The position numbers were made by a program, and so were the translations under genes. A DNA stretch of 64,000 bases from Oleiharenicola sp. (GTDB lineage Bacteria; Verrucomicrobiota; Verrucomicrobiia; Opitutales; Opitutaceae): positions 1 to 64,000 of the forward strand of contig JANYDW010000070.1 of NCBI GenBank assembly GCA_025363455.1. Direction: 5' to 3'. The stretch's first letter is position 1, and every line of letters starts with the position of its first letter. Positions 52,884 to 61,981 of this stretch are shown in pieces. Under the pieces are notes generated by a model. It was given only the letters and a program-made list of their open reading frames with translations. It was not told where the DNA came from and made no database searches.

Positions 52884-55229
52884 TCACTCCACGGTCAGTT
52901 CGGCGATGGCCAGTGGGGCGTCGCGCTTGTCGGCGAGGCGCAGCCATGCGTAACGGCCGTGAATACCGGCAGGCAGGGTGACGACGGTCTGGCCCCTTCC
53001 GCCCTCGCCTTGGACGAGGACCGCGCCGGGCTGATCCGATTTGTCGCTGACCTGTACCTCGAACTTTCCCGGATAGCCGAAGCCGCGTGCACCGTGATCG
53101 AGGGTGATTTTGCGCACCGGGCGGGTGCTGTGCAGATCAACCAGGATCCAGGTGCCGGCTTCATTGGGGGCCTGCCAGTAGGTGTTAACCTTGCCGTCGG
53201 TCATCAGCGCCGCGTCTGCGGGTGTGGCGGAGGTCGTTACGACGGGTGCTCCGGCGAGATTGGAAGTGATGGCGTCAACGGCGTCGCGGGCGGCCTCTGC
53301 CGTGGCGGGGTCGGAGAGATAACCCCGTGCGACATCGAGGGCCGGCTGATCATTGCAGAGACTGAGGACGTTGAGCAGCGCCAGCTTTTCCGGGACGGCG
53401 ATCGGCAAACCGATGAGCTTGCGCGCCTGGGCGGACCGCTGGGCGGCTGCCGGGCCCGAACTGCGGGCGAGGAAACGGGCGGCGCCTTGCACCGCAGCGT
53501 TGCGGACGGATCCCGAGGATGTACCTACCGCCAGATCAACCAGCAGAGGTAGTGCGGTGGCATCAGGCCAGCGGGTCAGCTCGGCCGCCGCGGCGGTTGC
53601 GATGGCTTCGTTCGCGTCCTTCGCCTGCGCAGCAGCAGCGGCGAGCGCAGCCGGGCCGGCGACGCGCGAAAGCACCGGGAGCAGGATGAGCCGGGCCGGG
53701 GCATCGCCCGCATTGATCGCGGCGATGACGGTGTCCGCGCGGGTGGCAACCTGACCATCGCGGAGGATATTCGCGATGAGAGCGCGCACGGCCCGGGTCT
53801 GTTCGGCCGGGGAGGATGCGCCGATGGCCCAGTAGATCAGCGCGCGCTGGTCCCGTGATGAGGTGATGGCGCGCAGCGCATCCAAGACTTCGAGCCGCAG
53901 GGCCTCGACCGGCGAACCACGCAGTCCGAGCAGGAACGGGATGGCCTCGGTTTGGTTGCGCGCAGCGAGTTGCTGGACGAACACAATCTGTAGCGCGGGA
54001 TTGGAGTCGGATCCGGCGCCGGCCCGGATAAATTCATCAAGGCCCGGACCATTCAGACGGACCAGGCTGGCGAAGGCGGACTTGGCCTCGGTTCCATTGC
54101 CAGCGGCAAGGAGTGCGAGGCGTTGCGCCCCCTCGGTGTTTCCCGGCAGTCGGCCCAGCGCATCGAGGGCGGCGAGACGGACTTCCGGGTCGCTCCCATC
54201 GATCGCCTTGAGCAAACCGGGCACGGCCCCGGAATCGCCGTTGGTGCCGAGCGCTGCTAGGAGCGAAACCTGCACAGCCGGAGCATACGAGCCGAGCCGA
54301 TTGGCGAGTTCCGCAGCCGCGCCGGGGACCGCAAGCGTGGACACAGCGTGGATCGCGACGGCATGGAAAGCCGGCTCGGTCCCCATCAGTGCCGTATTAA
54401 TTTCGTCAACTGCCCCGGCTGGATTGGCGTTGATCAGTTGCCGCAGCGCGGCGGAGCGCTGGGGTAGGGGCGCGGCCGTGTTGCGATAGATTTCACCGGC
54501 AACTCGTGCGACGGTCGCGGCATCGATTTTGGCGGCGGCAGCGAGCCGGGCATTGAGCACGACGGGAGCGAGCGGTTGGTTGGCAGAATCGAGCGCGGTG
54601 AGGGCGGCCCGGCCGCCGATCCGGCCGAGGGCGCGAGCGCAATCGGCGGCCACCGCGGGGTCAGCGTCATTGAGCCCGGCGGCGAGTTGGGGCACGGCGG
54701 CGGTCAGGCCGCGGGTGGCGGCCGACTCAATCAAGGCCAGGCGCACGCGGCCGGTCGCCTTTGGCAGGGCGGCGAGGTAAAGTGCGTCCACGGATTCACC
54801 GGGTACGCGATCAAGGGCCAGGCGGGCGTAATCCACCTTGCTAGGATCGGTGAGCATCGGCGCGAGGACGGCGAGTGTGCCCGGAGCCGGGCCGGTGGGA
54901 CCAGACTGCAGGACATAGCCAAGATGTTGCGCGGCTTCCTGCACGAGTGCCGGGGCAGACCCGGATTTTTGCATCGTGGCCAAAAGATCGCGTTCGAGCG
55001 CAGCCAGCTTGGCCGGATCCTTGCCGGCGGCGACCACGGACTGTTCGATGGCGGTGGACTGGTGGGCGTCGTCATCGAAGGCACCTTCCGCCTTGGCCAC
55101 CGGCGGAGTCGCGGGGACTTTGCTCTGGGGGGAAGTGCCCGGGCTGGTGCAGCCGGCCGCGAGCAGGAGCAGCAGCAGGCTCGGGGCAATCCGGAGATAA
55201 GAAACGAGGGAGTGGGAGGAGAAAGTCAT
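52884..55229 (-). CDS. HEAT-repeat lipoprotein with discoidin-like C-terminus
   Basis: The 781-residue protein has a lipoprotein signal (LLLLLLAAGCTSPG). About a dozen HEAT/Armadillo-like repeats follow (for example PGLLKAIDGSDPEVRLAALD, ALGRLPGNTEGAQRLALLAA). A C-terminal F5/8 type C (discoidin) domain is clear: ALMTDGKVNTYWQAPNEAGT, WILVDLHSTRPVRKITLDHG. Such domains bind glycans or surface groups. It follows a Gfo/Idh/MocA gene by 14 bases, so the two form an operon. The exact role is unknown. Confidence 0.82.
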   Translation of the reverse strand: MTFSSHSLVSYLRIAPSLLLLLLAAGCTSPGTSPQSKVPATPPVAKAEGAFDDDAHQSTAIEQSVVAAGKDPAKLAALERDLLATMQKSGSAPALVQEAAQHLGYVLQSGPTGPAPGTLAVLAPMLTDPSKVDYARLALDRVPGESVDALYLAALPKATGRVRLALIESAATRGLTAAVPQLAAGLNDADPAVAADCARALGRIGGRAALTALDSANQPLAPVVLNARLAAAAKIDAATVARVAGEIYRNTAAPLPQRSAALRQLINANPAGAVDEINTALMGTEPAFHAVAIHAVSTLAVPGAAAELANRLGSYAPAVQVSLLAALGTNGDSGAVPGLLKAIDGSDPEVRLAALDALGRLPGNTEGAQRLALLAAGNGTEAKSAFASLVRLNGPGLDEFIRAGAGSDSNPALQIVFVQQLAARNQTEAIPFLLGLRGSPVEALRLEVLDALRAITSSRDQRALIYWAIGASSPAEQTRAVRALIANILRDGQVATRADTVIAAINAGDAPARLILLPVLSRVAGPAALAAAAAQAKDANEAIATAAAAELTRWPDATALPLLVDLAVGTSSGSVRNAAVQGAARFLARSSGPAAAQRSAQARKLIGLPIAVPEKLALLNVLSLCNDQPALDVARGYLSDPATAEAARDAVDAITSNLAGAPVVTTSATPADAALMTDGKVNTYWQAPNEAGTWILVDLHSTRPVRKITLDHGARGFGYPGKFEVQVSDKSDQPGAVLVQGEGGRGQTVVTLPAGIHGRYAWLRLADKRDAPLAIAELTVE

Positions 55230-55243
55230 GGTGATCCGGGCGT

Positions 55244-56566
55244 TCAGAGCAGTGAGTAGGGGGCGCGGCGGGGACGATCGAGGAGGCGCGAGGCCACTGG
55301 ATCATCGATGATTTCCTCGCGGGCTGGATCCCAGCGCACCGGCCGGCGCAGCTGGCGGGCGATGCCGCAGAGATGGCCCACGGTGGCGGAACGGTGGCCG
55401 ATCTCCACGTCGGCGATCGGCCGCTGGCGCGTGCGGACGCAGTGGAAGAAATCGCTGTGGTGGCTGTTGCTCTCGTAGAGGTGCTGTTCGCCGGCCCGGA
55501 CGGGCCGGGTCGCGAGCGCGATGGGGTCGCAGACGAGGTAGTCGTCGCGGCCCACGCCAATCGTGCCCTTGGTGCCAATGAACTCGATCATCGCGGGCTG
55601 GTTGCCGTCGACGCGCTGCACGGTGACGCCGTTGGCGTAGCGATGGGTCTGGTAGGGCGAACCCTCGAAGCCGGCCGGGATGAACTCGACCGGGCCGGAG
55701 GCGTCCATGCCCAGCGCCCACTGGATGATGTCGAAGTGGTGGGCGCCCCAGTCGCCGTTCTTGCGGGCACCGTATTCGAGAAACATCCGCCAGCCGCCGC
55801 CGTAGTCGCCGAGGACGCGCAGATGGTTGTACGGCCGCCACGGCGTGGGCCCGAGCCAGCGGTCGTAATTGAAATCCTCCGGCACCGGTTCCTCCGCCAG
55901 GGCCGGGGCGGTGGGGAATTTTCCGAGCCGGGTGCGGATCAGCTTGATATCGCCGATCCAGCCGTTGCGGATGATGGTGGCGGCGCGCCGGAAGGCGGGC
56001 TCGGAACGCTGCTGCGTGCCGGTCTGCAGCACGCGGCCGGTGCGGCGGGCGACGTCCACCATCGCGCGGCCCTCGCGGACGGTGAGCGACATGGGTTTTT
56101 CGCAATAGACATCCTTGCCCGCCTGCATGGCAGCGATGGAGACGGCGGCGTGCCAGTGGTCCGGGGTCGTCGCAAACACGACGTCAATGTCGGGCCGGGC
56201 GACGAGCTCCTCGTGGGTGGCGTAGAGGTCCACGCCCTTGAAGGTGCTGGTGCCGGCGTTGCCGGCGTAACCCTGCTCGACGCGCTGTTTCATCTTCTCG
56301 GCCTTGCTGCGCCGCACATCGCACAGGGCGATGATCTGGCAGTCGTCGCGGCCCAGCAGGCCGCCGACATGCTGGGTGGCGATCAGGCCGTTGCCGACGA
56401 GGCCCACGTGCAGGCGGTTGCTCGGGGCGGAGGCGCCGAACAGGCGCGACGGCAGGAAGAGCGGGGCGAAGCCCGTGGCCAGGATGCCGGCCAGGCCGTG
56501 CTTGATGGCGGTGCGGCGGGTGAGGGGAGAAAAGACGGGGGCGGGATTTTCCGGGGAAGGAGTCAT
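55244..56566 (-). CDS. Gfo/Idh/MocA-family oxidoreductase with Tat signal
   Basis: The 440-residue protein starts [20 protein letters not shown]; the twin-arginine [12 protein letters not shown] marks Tat export. The Rossmann motif [15 protein letters not shown], the conserved EKP of [18 protein letters not shown], and the dimerisation half ([36 protein letters not shown]) follow. Verrucomicrobia encode many exported members of this family, which oxidise or interconvert sugars or sugar acids with NAD(P). It is the upstream gene of the HEAT/discoidin operon. Confidence 0.88.
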   Translation of the reverse strand: MTPSPENPAPVFSPLTRRTAIKHGLAGILATGFAPLFLPSRLFGASAPSNRLHVGLVGNGLIATQHVGGLLGRDDCQIIALCDVRRSKAEKMKQRVEQGYAGNAGTSTFKGVDLYATHEELVARPDIDVVFATTPDHWHAAVSIAAMQAGKDVYCEKPMSLTVREGRAMVDVARRTGRVLQTGTQQRSEPAFRRAATIIRNGWIGDIKLIRTRLGKFPTAPALAEEPVPEDFNYDRWLGPTPWRPYNHLRVLGDYGGGWRMFLEYGARKNGDWGAHHFDIIQWALGMDASGPVEFIPAGFEGSPYQTHRYANGVTVQRVDGNQPAMIEFIGTKGTIGVGRDDYLVCDPIALATRPVRAGEQHLYESNSHHSDFFHCVRTRQRPIADVEIGHRSATVGHLCGIARQLRRPVRWDPAREEIIDDPVASRLLDRPRRAPYSLL

Positions 56567-56741
56567 GGGGTGGGGTGACGCGAAGGGTAGGCCGGTGAAG
56601 GAACGAGGGAGATTAATTGCCAGCAACCGGGCGTTGGCAAGCTGCGTGCCGTGTTGATTTGGTCACATTATGGTACGGTGAGATCCGGATTGATGTAGAG
56701 CCGGCGCTCGTCGCCGGGCCGCGGCCTGCCGACTAGCCGTT

Positions 56742-56771
56742 TCGACAGGCTCAAGGTCCCGAGCTTGTCGA
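56742..56771. repeat. TCGACAGGCTC palindrome downstream of DUF6580 gene
   Basis: TCGACAGGCTC and GAGCTTGTCGA form an 11-bp stem with one mismatch around an 8-base loop. It lies 13 bases beyond the stop at 56784 (minus strand) and resembles a dispersed palindrome found in many genomes. It may double as a terminator. Confidence 0.65.
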
Positions 56772-56783
56772 GGGACGGCAGCC

Positions 56784-57416
56784 CTATTCCTTCACCTCGG
56801 CCTCGACGGGCTGTTTCTCGCCGTCGGCTTCCTCAGCTTCCTCGCCCTCGTCATCCAGCAGGCTCGGCTCGCTCGAGCGCTGGGCCAGCCATTCCATGAC
56901 GCCGGCGAAGAGGCCGGTGAACATAATATCGCCGATCATCGTCTTGTAGAAGAATGTGATAGTCGGCGCATATTCCGGATGCCCTACGGTCATGCATTGC
57001 CACCAGCCGGCCAGCGTCTTCGCATAATAGGCATCGGTCGACCACGAGAGCGTGTTGGTGATAAGATAGAACAGCACGGCCCCCAGCAGCGAACCGTTCA
57101 GAAGCCAGAGCCAGGACTTACGGGTCGACACCCACCAGCCTAGGCCGAGACCGAGGGTGTAGCAGAGGATGCGTCCGACATAATCGGGCCATTCCAAGTG
57201 GTAGCCGTATTCCTGCGCATAGAACCAATTGATGTAGAGATCCGTCAGGCAAAGGCCGGCAAACGGCAAGAACCAGAGCCGTCGGTCGCGGAAATACACC
57301 GCTCCGCAGAACGCGATCGCGGTGAACGGGGCGAAATTCGCCCAGCGCATGTCCAGCGTCGGCAGCAGCCGGTAAAGCAGTGCCAGGACAATCAGGACGA
57401 TGGCAGCGGAGCGCAT
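56784..57416 (-). CDS. DUF6580-like integral membrane protein
   Basis: The 210-residue protein begins MRSAAIVLIVLALLYRLLPT and has about five transmembrane segments (ANFAPFTAIAFCGAVYF, LWFLPFAGLCLTDLYINWFY, RILCYTLGLGLGWWV, LLGAVLFYLITNTLSW). The acidic tail is DDEGEEAEEADGEKQPVEAE. The pattern fits DUF6580-like membrane proteins of unknown function. The longer frame upstream to 57935 runs through repeats and is not real. Confidence 0.75.
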   Translation of the reverse strand: MRSAAIVLIVLALLYRLLPTLDMRWANFAPFTAIAFCGAVYFRDRRLWFLPFAGLCLTDLYINWFYAQEYGYHLEWPDYVGRILCYTLGLGLGWWVSTRKSWLWLLNGSLLGAVLFYLITNTLSWSTDAYYAKTLAGWWQCMTVGHPEYAPTITFFYKTMIGDIMFTGLFAGVMEWLAQRSSEPSLLDDEGEEAEEADGEKQPVEAEVKE

Positions 57417-57429
57417 GGGGGGAAGCTTT

Positions 57430-57451
57430 GTAGGAGCCTGCTTGCAGGCGA
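57430..57451. repeat. single REP half (family B) upstream of DUF6580 gene
   Basis: GTAGGAGCCTGCTTGCAGGC followed by GA is identical to the left half of the REPIN at 31641-31717. It lies 14 bases upstream of the DUF6580 start codon. Confidence 0.8.
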
Positions 57452-57526
57452 CATCAAAAATGACCGGAGGTAGGGCGCGGATTCCGCTCCGCGCCGCGGT
57501 TGGGTGAAAGGCGTGGCTTGTGTCCA

Positions 57527-57629
57527 ACACACCCCGGCGCTTAGCGCCACCCCTCTTCCTAGAGGGGACCCAATCCACGCTGGCGAGAATCCCCTCTAGG
57601 AAGAGGGGTGCCCAAGGGGCGGGGTGTGT
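57527..57629. repeat. ACACACCCCG inverted-repeat element, complete
   Basis: A 103-bp unit with arms ACACACCCCGGCGCTTAGCG, then CCACCCCTCTTCCTAGAGGG (left), and the inverse ending in GGGCGGGGTGTGT (right). The arms are about 40 bp and nearly perfect in the AGAGGGG/CCCCTCT part. Related copies: 31444-31515 (partial) and 49363-49405 (one arm, within a gene). It is between the adenosyltransferase stop and the DUF6580 gene. Confidence 0.85.
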
Positions 57630-57636
57630 AGGGGCG

Positions 57637-58176
57637 TCAATTCTCCGCCTCGCGGGCCATGAGCCAGAGCAGGTCCGACACCCGGTTGAGGTATTGCAGG
57701 AGGAGTGGGCGCAAGTGGCGGCCGTGGGCGGAGAGACCGACCAGGCTGCGCTCGGCGCGGCGGGCGGCTGTGCGCGCGAGGTCCAAGGCCGCGGCGTGGA
57801 GATTGGCGCCGGGCGTGGCCCAGCCGTCGAACTTGGGCTGGCGCGCCTCAATGGCGGCGACGGTGGCGTCCACGCGGGCCAGCGCGACGTCTTCGATCCG
57901 AACAAACTTCGAGGCCGCGTGGCGGGCGACATCACTCTCCGCGCACGACACCTCGCCCATCAGAGCCACGAGTTCCTGCTGGATGCGTTCGAGTTCGCCC
58001 ACGTCGCGCCCCGGCGGCCGGCTGGCCTTGGCGAGACCGAGCGCGGCGTTCAACTCGTCCAGGGCGCCGACCGCCTCGACCTGCGGGTGGTCCTTCCGCA
58101 CGCGCTGGCCGTAGAGCAGGCTGGTCGTGCCATCATCGCCTGTGCGGGTCGCGATCGAGCGGAGGTGGGCCGTCAT
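57637..58176 (-). CDS. ATP:cob(I)alamin adenosyltransferase (PduO type)
   Basis: The 179-residue protein has the PduO-type signature: TRTGDDGTTSLLYGQRVRKD near the N-terminus (ATP-binding), VGALDELNAALGLAKA, RRAERSLVGL, and YLNRVSDLLWLMAREAE. It makes adenosylcobalamin from cob(I)alamin and ATP. It overlaps peptide deformylase by four bases (ATGA) on the same strand. Together with MetH and the BtuB-like receptor it shows that B12 is imported and processed. Confidence 0.93.
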   Translation of the reverse strand: MTAHLRSIATRTGDDGTTSLLYGQRVRKDHPQVEAVGALDELNAALGLAKASRPPGRDVGELERIQQELVALMGEVSCAESDVARHAASKFVRIEDVALARVDATVAAIEARQPKFDGWATPGANLHAAALDLARTAARRAERSLVGLSAHGRHLRPLLLQYLNRVSDLLWLMAREAEN

Positions 58177-58742
58177 TGTTTCTTCGCGGCCTCGCGGGTC
58201 TGCTTTTTCAGGGCCTTCAAATCCGGGTCGATCATGGCCAGGACGTCCTTGGCCATGTGGTCAATGAACAGGACGCCGTTGAGGTGATCGGCCTCGTGTT
58301 GGACACAGCGTGAGAGCAGACCATCGCATACCAGCAGGTGCGGCACGCCCTTGAGGTCCTGGAATTTCACGGAAATCTTGTCGGGCCGGATCACATCGCC
58401 CCGGATCTCGGGGAATGAGAGACAGCCTTCCTCGTAGGATGTCGTCGGTTCCGGCACTACGATCAGGACCGGATTGACGATGGCCAGGGGCATGAAGATC
58501 TCGAGTGGTGGCCGGGCGCCGTCGAGCTCCCACTCGAATTCACTCTCGGTTTGTCGCAGGTCCACGACACAGAGCTGGATGGCCTGACCGACCTGCTGGG
58601 CCGCCAGGCCGATGCCAGCGGCGGCGTGCATGGTTTCGATCATGTCCGCCGCCAGTCGCGCCAGCGCCGCGTCGAAGGCGGTGATCTTCACCCCTTTTTT
58701 GCGCAGAATCGGACAGTTGAACAGAACAATGGGCATGGTCAT
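58173..58742 (-). CDS. def: peptide deformylase
   Basis: The 189-residue protein has the three deformylase motifs: GIGLAAQQVG (residues 43-52), EEGCLSF (metal ligand Cys107) and QHEADHLNGVLF (His149, Glu150, His153). Motif 3 is HEADH instead of the usual HEIDH or HEMDH. It removes the formyl group from N-terminal Met. MTMPIV or MPIV are possible starts. Its 3' end overlaps the adenosyltransferase gene. Confidence 0.94.
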   Translation of the reverse strand: MTMPIVLFNCPILRKKGVKITAFDAALARLAADMIETMHAAAGIGLAAQQVGQAIQLCVVDLRQTESEFEWELDGARPPLEIFMPLAIVNPVLIVVPEPTTSYEEGCLSFPEIRGDVIRPDKISVKFQDLKGVPHLLVCDGLLSRCVQHEADHLNGVLFIDHMAKDVLAMIDPDLKALKKQTREAAKKQ

Positions 58743-58819
58743 GGGTCAGGTAAGCTGCGCAGCCTATTTGCCCGCTCAAGGGTGCGGCAAATAAATTTGT
58801 TTATCGTGCTGCAACTGCT

Positions 58820-60481
58820 ATGCCTCCACCCATGCCACCGTCCAGTCCCGGCCCTCGTTCTGCCCTGTGGCAGCTCTGGCTCGGACTGGGTTTGCTCCTG
58901 CTGCTGGTGGCCTGGCTGCTGCCGGTCAACGTGAAGTCGCTCAACCCGGCCCTGCTGCGCGAGGCCGGCCGCGACACAACGACCCTGACCCGTTTTGGCC
59001 GCGACCTGCTGGAGCTGGACCGGCCCGGGCCGGCCGCTCTTGTGCTCGAGGCGGCTCGTCTGGTCGGAGATCCCGCCGCCCGGGATTTCGGCGCCGTCTA
59101 CGAGGCCTACGCCCTGAAGCATCGCGATCTGATGCCGTGGGGCGGGTGGGATGTCGCCCTCGAACCGCTGCTCGCCAACCGCAACGCCGCCTCGCCGGCC
59201 GATTCGCAACCGGTGCTCACCTTCATGGTCACGGAGCAGGCGCGCGAGAATCTCCGACGCTATCTCACTGTTTCACGCCTGCCCGGCGTGCAAACCCTGC
59301 TCAAGACCGCGACCCTCGGCTCGACCAAGCGCTTCGTGCCCGCCAACCGGCCGGGCGGCCAGCCGCTCGAAGCCGTCATTTTGCTTTCCGCCTACCTGTG
59401 GCAGACGGAGCACCTCTCGGCCGGGCTGCAGCGTGACGTGCGCATCCTCGCCGAGGCGGCGGTGTCCAGCGGCCATATGGGCGAGTTGGAGGACTTCTAC
59501 CTCGACATCCTGACCCTCGGCAAACGGCTCAACTGGGTGCAACTTTCCGAGCTGCTGCGCACGGCGGGCAACCTGGGCACGGTCGGGCAGTTCGCGCACC
59601 TGACGCGCGTCGCCCCTGAGCACCTGCCGGTCATTTACTCCGCGGCATTGATCACCAGGTCGGCAGACGGGGTGGCCAACTACCTCATTGCTTACGGGCA
59701 GGCCGGGGCCGGCCACCTACAGCTGGCCCTCTCCCACGGCGAGGGCGCGGTAAAGCAGCTGGTGTTGCGTCAGGTGCCGGTCACGACGGGCGCGGGGCCG
59801 GAATTCGAGGTGGGCGCGGCCTTTGCCCTGCGGCATCCTGAGCTGGCGCTCCTGACCAAGTATGTCGCGTTCCTTGCCGGCATTTTTCTCCTGCTGCGGG
59901 GGGTTGACCTGCGCCTCTTTTCCACGGTCGAGCAGGCTCTGCGGGGCGCGCTTCCGCGCATGGGCAGCGGGCTCATCGCAGCGATCCTGACCTTCATCTT
60001 CTTTGTCTTTTCCGAGCCCTTCCTGCTCAATGCCGCTCCTGCTTCCGATTATAAGATCAAGCTTACCATTCCTGTCATTGGCGCGCTCACGACGCCGGAC
60101 GCCACTGCTTCAACCCCCCCCACCACCATGGACACCTCGACCATCCTCTCCATCATTGTCTTCGCCGCCATCCAGATCGGCATGTACATCATCTGCCTGT
60201 TGAAAATCTCCGAGATCTCCCGCCAGACGCTCCCGGCCGCGACGCGACTCCGGTTGCTGGAGAACGAGGAGAACCTCTTCGATGGCGGCCTCTACATTGG
60301 CATCGCCGGCACCGCCACAGCCCTGGTGCTCCAGGTGCTGCACCTCATCGACGCCAACCTGCTCGCCGCCTATTCCTCCAATCTTTTCGGCATTGTCTGC
60401 GTGGCCCTGGTGAAGATCCGCCACGTTCGCCCCTGCAAGCGCCAGCTCATCCTGGAAATGCAGCCAACCGCGTCGGTCTGA
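58820..60481 (+). CDS. multi-domain membrane protein, unknown (operon gene 1)
   Basis: The 553-residue protein has an N-terminal transmembrane helix (LWQLWLGLGLLLLLVAWLLP), a ~300-residue helical, probably extracytoplasmic, region, and four or five C-terminal transmembrane helices (YVAFLAGIFLLLRGVDLRLF, LIAAILTFIFFVFSEPFLL, ILSIIVFAAIQIGMYIICLL). No known domain is recognised. The gene downstream follows by 12 bases. The pair looks like a verrucomicrobial membrane-complex operon with an unknown role. Confidence 0.75.
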   Translation: MPPPMPPSSPGPRSALWQLWLGLGLLLLLVAWLLPVNVKSLNPALLREAGRDTTTLTRFGRDLLELDRPGPAALVLEAARLVGDPAARDFGAVYEAYALKHRDLMPWGGWDVALEPLLANRNAASPADSQPVLTFMVTEQARENLRRYLTVSRLPGVQTLLKTATLGSTKRFVPANRPGGQPLEAVILLSAYLWQTEHLSAGLQRDVRILAEAAVSSGHMGELEDFYLDILTLGKRLNWVQLSELLRTAGNLGTVGQFAHLTRVAPEHLPVIYSAALITRSADGVANYLIAYGQAGAGHLQLALSHGEGAVKQLVLRQVPVTTGAGPEFEVGAAFALRHPELALLTKYVAFLAGIFLLLRGVDLRLFSTVEQALRGALPRMGSGLIAAILTFIFFVFSEPFLLNAAPASDYKIKLTIPVIGALTTPDATASTPPTTMDTSTILSIIVFAAIQIGMYIICLLKISEISRQTLPAATRLRLLENEENLFDGGLYIGIAGTATALVLQVLHLIDANLLAAYSSNLFGIVCVALVKIRHVRPCKRQLILEMQPTASV

Positions 60482-60493
60482 GGAGCCCGCCCC

Positions 60494-61882
60494 ATGAACA
60501 AGACCCTGCTCCTGATCATGTGCGACTTTATGTTGCTCAATCTCCTGGCGCTCACCCGCTGGGAGAAGGCCGAGCCGTCGCACACACAGCTGGAGAGTTC
60601 CGCCCCGCGCTCGGCGGCGAACGCCCCGGCGATCAACGCCGACATGGTCGAGCTTATGCGCGTCTCCCTCGAGGATGAGAAAAACTCGCGCGCTCAGCTG
60701 GCCGGCCAGCTTTCCACGACCCAAGGTACGTTGACCGAGAAGGAAAAAAATCTCGCCGCCCTCCAGCAGCAAAAGGGCCAGCTCGAGGGCGCCCTCGCCG
60801 CCACCCAGAACAGCGCCAAGGAACTGGAGAAGCGCTATAGCGCCGCCTCGCAGGACGCCTTCCTCTCGAAGGAACAGCTCGCCAAGCTCCAGCGCGAACT
60901 CGAGGAGCGCCGGGCCGACGCCGACCGCCAGCAGGCCGAGCTCGCCCGCATGGAACGCCAGAACGCCGAGGCCCGCCAGCGCATCGAGAACCTCAATGTC
61001 GCCGTGCGCGTTGCCGAGCAGGAAAAGCAACTGATCACCCAGAACCTCACCGAGGCCAAGCAGCAGGTCGAGGTCGAGCGCCTCGAACGCGCCAAGGTGC
61101 AGGAGCAGACGACCCAGCTCACGCAGGGCGTCACCCAGCTGGCCGAGAAATCCGGCGAACTCCGGCAGGAGATCCACGACAACCGCCCCATCAACACCAA
61201 TGTCATTTTCTCCGAGTTCCTCGCCAACCGCGTGAGCAGCCTCCTCACTGCGCGTCGCCCCGGCCTCTTCAGCCCCACGGTCAAGGACAAGGACACCAAG
61301 ACCGTCCTCGTGAGCGACGGCAACCGCGTCTATGCGCTCATGCACCTGAGCGACACACCGTTCACCCTGACCGAGGTCCCGATCGACTACGACCAGATCA
61401 GCGGCCGGTTGACCCGCGGCACGTTCAGCGCGCCGATCACCGAGCTGCAGTTCCTGCGGCTCGATCCGCGGATCATCGTGGTCCCGGTCGACGCCTCGCT
61501 GGCGGGGCTGATGGGCGCCAAGATCTACCAGCTGGCCAAGGAACCGTTCAAGTTCCCCGACGCCGTGCTCGTGCGCGCCGACGACGGCCGCTACGGCGAC
61601 ACGCCTTTCCGCATCGACCAGTCGAACGCGGATTACGTGAAGCTCGACAACCGGATCACGACGCGCCTCTTCGGCGAGATCGCGCCCAAGCGCGGCGACC
61701 TCGTCTTTAGCAAGACGGGCGACCTGATCGGCATCATGGTCAACAGCGATTTTTGCGCCGTGCTCGGCAATTTCACCGCCGCCTTCACCCTGAAGACGGG
61801 CGAGACCCCCGAGCCCAAGACGAGCATCATTTTGGGCGACGTCCAGACCCGCCTGTCCCGCCTGCCGATCAAGCTGCAGTGA
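60494..61882 (+). CDS. coiled-coil protein with protease-like C-terminal domain (operon gene 2)
   Basis: The 462-residue protein starts with a membrane helix (MNKTLLLIMCDFMLLNLLAL). A coiled coil of about 170 residues follows (for example KELEKRYSAASQDAFLSKEQ, QTTQLTQGVTQLAEKSGELR). The C-terminal ~200 residues are beta-rich and end with KRGDLVFSKTGDLIGIMVNS, which resembles the GDSG...G-x-LIGI region of trypsin-like proteases but lacks the catalytic Ser. I infer an inactive, binding-only domain. It is translated 12 bases after the previous gene. Confidence 0.75.
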   Translation: MNKTLLLIMCDFMLLNLLALTRWEKAEPSHTQLESSAPRSAANAPAINADMVELMRVSLEDEKNSRAQLAGQLSTTQGTLTEKEKNLAALQQQKGQLEGALAATQNSAKELEKRYSAASQDAFLSKEQLAKLQRELEERRADADRQQAELARMERQNAEARQRIENLNVAVRVAEQEKQLITQNLTEAKQQVEVERLERAKVQEQTTQLTQGVTQLAEKSGELRQEIHDNRPINTNVIFSEFLANRVSSLLTARRPGLFSPTVKDKDTKTVLVSDGNRVYALMHLSDTPFTLTEVPIDYDQISGRLTRGTFSAPITELQFLRLDPRIIVVPVDASLAGLMGAKIYQLAKEPFKFPDAVLVRADDGRYGDTPFRIDQSNADYVKLDNRITTRLFGEIAPKRGDLVFSKTGDLIGIMVNSDFCAVLGNFTAAFTLKTGETPEPKTSIILGDVQTRLSRLPIKLQ

Positions 61883-61947
61883 CGGGGAGGGCATCGTTCG
61901 GGAGATCGATCAGCTGCTAACGGAAAAATTACGGCACCGGCCTTGCC

Positions 61948-61971
61948 GTAGGAGGGGCTTTACGCCCCGAC
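61948..61971. repeat. REP sequence, left of the RAYT gene (family A)
   Basis: GTAGGAGGGGCTTTACGCCC continues CGAC: a GTAG foot, then a hairpin with GGGGC/GCCCC arms and a TTTA loop. It ends ten bases before the RAYT ATG. Its inverse partner is at 62503-62526. Confidence 0.9.
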
Positions 61972-61981
61972 TCTTGGTGTC

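Noticed and set aside
56784-57935. Long version of the DUF6580 gene starting at 57935
   Set aside because: The upstream part reads through the adenosyltransferase gene antisense frame and the ACACACCCCG repeat; the membrane protein starts naturally at 57416.
60110-61894. 594-codon minus-strand frame opposite the operon gene 2
   Set aside because: It mirrors the repetitive coiled-coil codons of the plus-strand gene and lacks its own motifs.
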